A stretch of 29,276 nt of DNA, from positions 1 through 29,276 of the forward strand of contig JAYMTA010000418.1 of assembly GCA_036897625.1 (NCBI GenBank), read 5' to 3'. The position numbers were made by a program, and so were the translations under genes. The notes beneath the pieces are model-generated. The model was not told where the DNA came from. It did no database searches and saw only the letters and a list, made by a program, of their open reading frames with translations. This document shows positions 25,174 through 29,276 of the stretch, piece after piece. Numbering within the stretch: the first letter of the stretch is position 1; each line of letters opens with the position of its first letter. Source of the DNA: Pelargonium cotyledonis. Taxonomy: Eukaryota; Streptophyta; Magnoliopsida; Geraniales; Geraniaceae.

Positions 25174-25400
25174 TGATCGGAGCCGGAGACGACGACAGAC
25201 CCTAACAGAACGAGATGTGGCGGAGATACGGAGGAGGGTTTTAGGGGTTCCGTGAGGGTTTTTCAGAGGGTTTGCTCGTGAATCATTATATATGCGACCC
25301 GTATACAATCGGGCGGGTATATTTTGATCTAAACGGTAGAGCCCAATATTCAAATTATTGGGCTTAGAGCTAAAGGCCCATTTTCTTCTCGGCCCATCCA
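25174..25400 (-). promoter_or_regulatory. Mitochondrial EF-Tu promoter and leader: Site II and telo-box cluster
   Basis: Read toward EF-Tu (minus strand), the region has four Site II elements TGGGC(C/T). On the plus strand they lie at 25340-25345, 25359-25364 (opposite orientation), 25375-25380 and 25391-25396. Downstream come three telo-box cores AAACCCT at 25267-25273, 25255-25261 and 25235-25241 (plus strand AGGGTTT). A TATA-like ATATATAAT lies at 25284-25293 between the two groups. Site II plus telo-box is an established arrangement in Arabidopsis ribosomal-protein, PCNA and mitochondrial-protein genes, where TCP factors bind Site II. The motifs are read directly; their function here is inferred. 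Confidence 0.7.
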
Positions 25401-26361
25401 AATAGGTCGGACCATCACCACCTCATGTTATCACCCATTCACTTATGACTTATCCGATGCTTGTGGTCCCAAAAGTGCATATAGACAAAAATATGAAAAC
25501 ATTAAGTTGGAATGGTGTCCAATTAGATTAAATTAAGGAATTGACGATGTAGCTGCTTTACATGTCAAATACATATAAGATATGTGTCATATTGTGATAG
25601 GTGGAAAATGAATCTCAATCTTCTGTTTTTGGGTGCCTTAGTATTTTAGGGAGTAGTGAATCACATCTTGTGTTAGCTGTAATCGACGGCTAGAATTCAA
25701 TTTCAAAGGCACATATGTTTGACATGTATGACGAATATTATCGTATATTCACTCTTGTATTCCTATGAATGTGGGTCGTAACAAACTAAATGGATACTAA
25801 CTAATTAATTGTATGAACATTGTTATTATTACATACATAAATAATAACTTGTTAAATATAAAACAAGACACTTATTTTGAAACAAAAAATTCAAGAAAAC
25901 CAAAATACACTCGTTTTGCGATGAATGAGTTTGAGCGAATTGGATTATGAGTTCAAGTTTTATTTGACATAAAAGAGACATTCACAAGTTGTGTTACCTC
26001 AATTAATAATGAAATCCCCATGCATATGGTGCAAAACAAATGAAAATTAGCCTTTTTCACAACTTTTTGAATGACAAACCCTAATAACTTACTGAACTTG
26101 AACTTTGAAGATTAAAACTGAAACAAGTTGAGTACAGCAATTAGAGGGCAGTTTTGAAAGTTAGTTTTGTTTATGTGAATGCCAAATATTGCTCTGTTTT
26201 GGCCCCATAAAGCATGCCACTTTATTTATTTATTTATTTTGGCTAGATAGGATTTTTCTTTGAGTGGAGGAAAATTGTGTGTATGATACCATAAAAACAA
26301 AAAGTGGATCACTCACTCTTCCTCCTCCTCTAACTCCAATCTCACTCTCCTATCTTCCAAG
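25401..26361. promoter_or_regulatory. Divergent EF-Tu/GS2 spacer and GS2 leader
   Basis: AT-rich spacer between the divergent genes. The GS2 side ends in a pyrimidine-rich leader (CTCACTCTTCCTCCTCCTCT, near 26310-26350). A putative donor at 26362 (AAG/GTGAAC) would start a leader intron. A (TTTA)n microsatellite sits at 26221-26240. No other gene is seen. Confidence 0.5.
26221..26240 (+). repeat. (TTTA)n microsatellite
   Basis: Four tandem TTTA units plus a partial one in the GS2 upstream region, about 280 bp before the start codon. It is a simple repeat, likely to vary in length between individuals. Confidence 0.85.
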
Positions 26362-26513
26362 GTGAACCCAACACTCTTCCATTTCTCTGCAACTCCTTCA
26401 CTTTTGTATGTTTGTTTTCAATTTTCATAGACTTTCTCATGTTTTTTTTACACCATTTTCTATGTGCAAACTCATGTTATTTATGTACATTTATTGCCAT
26501 TTGTCACGTGTAG
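26362..26513 (+). other. Putative 5' UTR intron of GS2, with a G-box at its end
   Basis: A GT donor follows CTTCCAAG at 26362 and a GTGTAG acceptor ends at 26513, six bases before the ATG. The interior is T-rich, as plant introns are. A CACGTG G-box lies at 26505-26510, just inside the acceptor. As far as I recall, leader introns occur in some plant GS2 genes. The prediction rests on splice-site fit and composition only. Confidence 0.5.
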
Positions 26514-26519
26514 GTGAAA

Positions 26520-28962
<2,443 letters not shown>

Positions 28963-29276
28963 TACAATCATTGGACCTCAGAAGTGTAGATTTAGGGTCT
29001 GCCCTGCTGTTGTATTTGTTTTCAGAAGCTAAAAATAAGTTTTTCTTGTAGATAGAGAGGCAAATGATTGGTTATGTTCATGACTGAGACCATTGAGAAC
29101 TAGCTTCCAAAAGGAAAAGACATTGTGTAGCCATTGCCTGCAAATTGATTATTCCAAGTGTTTCATTGTCTTGTTTCGAGCATTTCATTTTTTGTGATCT
29201 ATGGTATATTCAAACGGCAATGCTGGTTTGCTATATAATCATAACATTGTGCTTAAACATCCATTTCTTAGCCTAT
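28963..29276 (+). other. GS2 3' UTR and downstream flank
   Basis: T-rich sequence after the GS2 stop, consistent with its 3' UTR. No start of another gene can be recognised before the window ends. Confidence 0.5.

Overview
This is a plant nuclear window from a eudicot, possibly Rosaceae, although the family is only a guess from general composition. The support for a plant is intron-rich genes with GT-AG junctions in an AT-rich background, a chloroplast-type glutamine synthetase, a mitochondrion-targeted EF-Tu, a plant BPM-type MATH-BTB protein, and a hAT-type MITE. I assembled exons by hand. Every junction listed was checked for GT/AG and for reading phase, and predicted lengths match the families.

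Layout: (1) 1-5388 (+) holds two tandem dienelactone hydrolase-family genes. The first lacks its 5' end at the window edge and the second is complete. They have matching exon structure, a minisatellite-like repeat in intron 1, and an LTR-like fossil between them. (2) 5718-6329 (-) is a decayed gene whose best frame resembles a heavy-metal-associated (HMA) domain. (3) 7085-9059 (-) is LSM2, with only the start codon in its first coding exon and a clean hAT MITE in intron 2. (4) 9200-10090 is repeat-bearing intergenic DNA. (5) 10094-14055 (-) is a complete BPM gene, an adaptor for CUL3 ubiquitin ligase. (6) 14400-16900 is AT-rich intergenic DNA with a degenerate dispersed repeat. (7) 17098-20438 (+) is a 423-residue protein I do not recognise, with two C-terminal hydrophobic segments. 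(8) 21074-25173 (-) is mitochondrial EF-Tu in 12 coding exons. (9) 26520-28962 (+) is plastid glutamine synthetase GS2 in 13 coding exons.

The genes do not form a pathway; this is ordinary gene-dense euchromatin. The mitochondrial EF-Tu and GS2 genes are divergent across about 1.35 kb. The EF-Tu side of that spacer carries a compact set of Site II (TGGGCC/T) and telo-box (AAACCCT) motifs, known from promoters of plant housekeeping, ribosomal and mitochondrial-protein genes. The unknown gene and EF-Tu converge tail to tail.

I found no previously undescribed multi-gene system. The items most worth a second look are the MITE with its near-perfect 8-bp duplication, the 63-bp identical exon tract between the hydrolase duplicates, their difference at the nucleophile motif, the decayed HMA-like gene, the unrecognised membrane-anchored protein with two short upstream reading frames, and the EF-Tu/GS2 divergent promoter.
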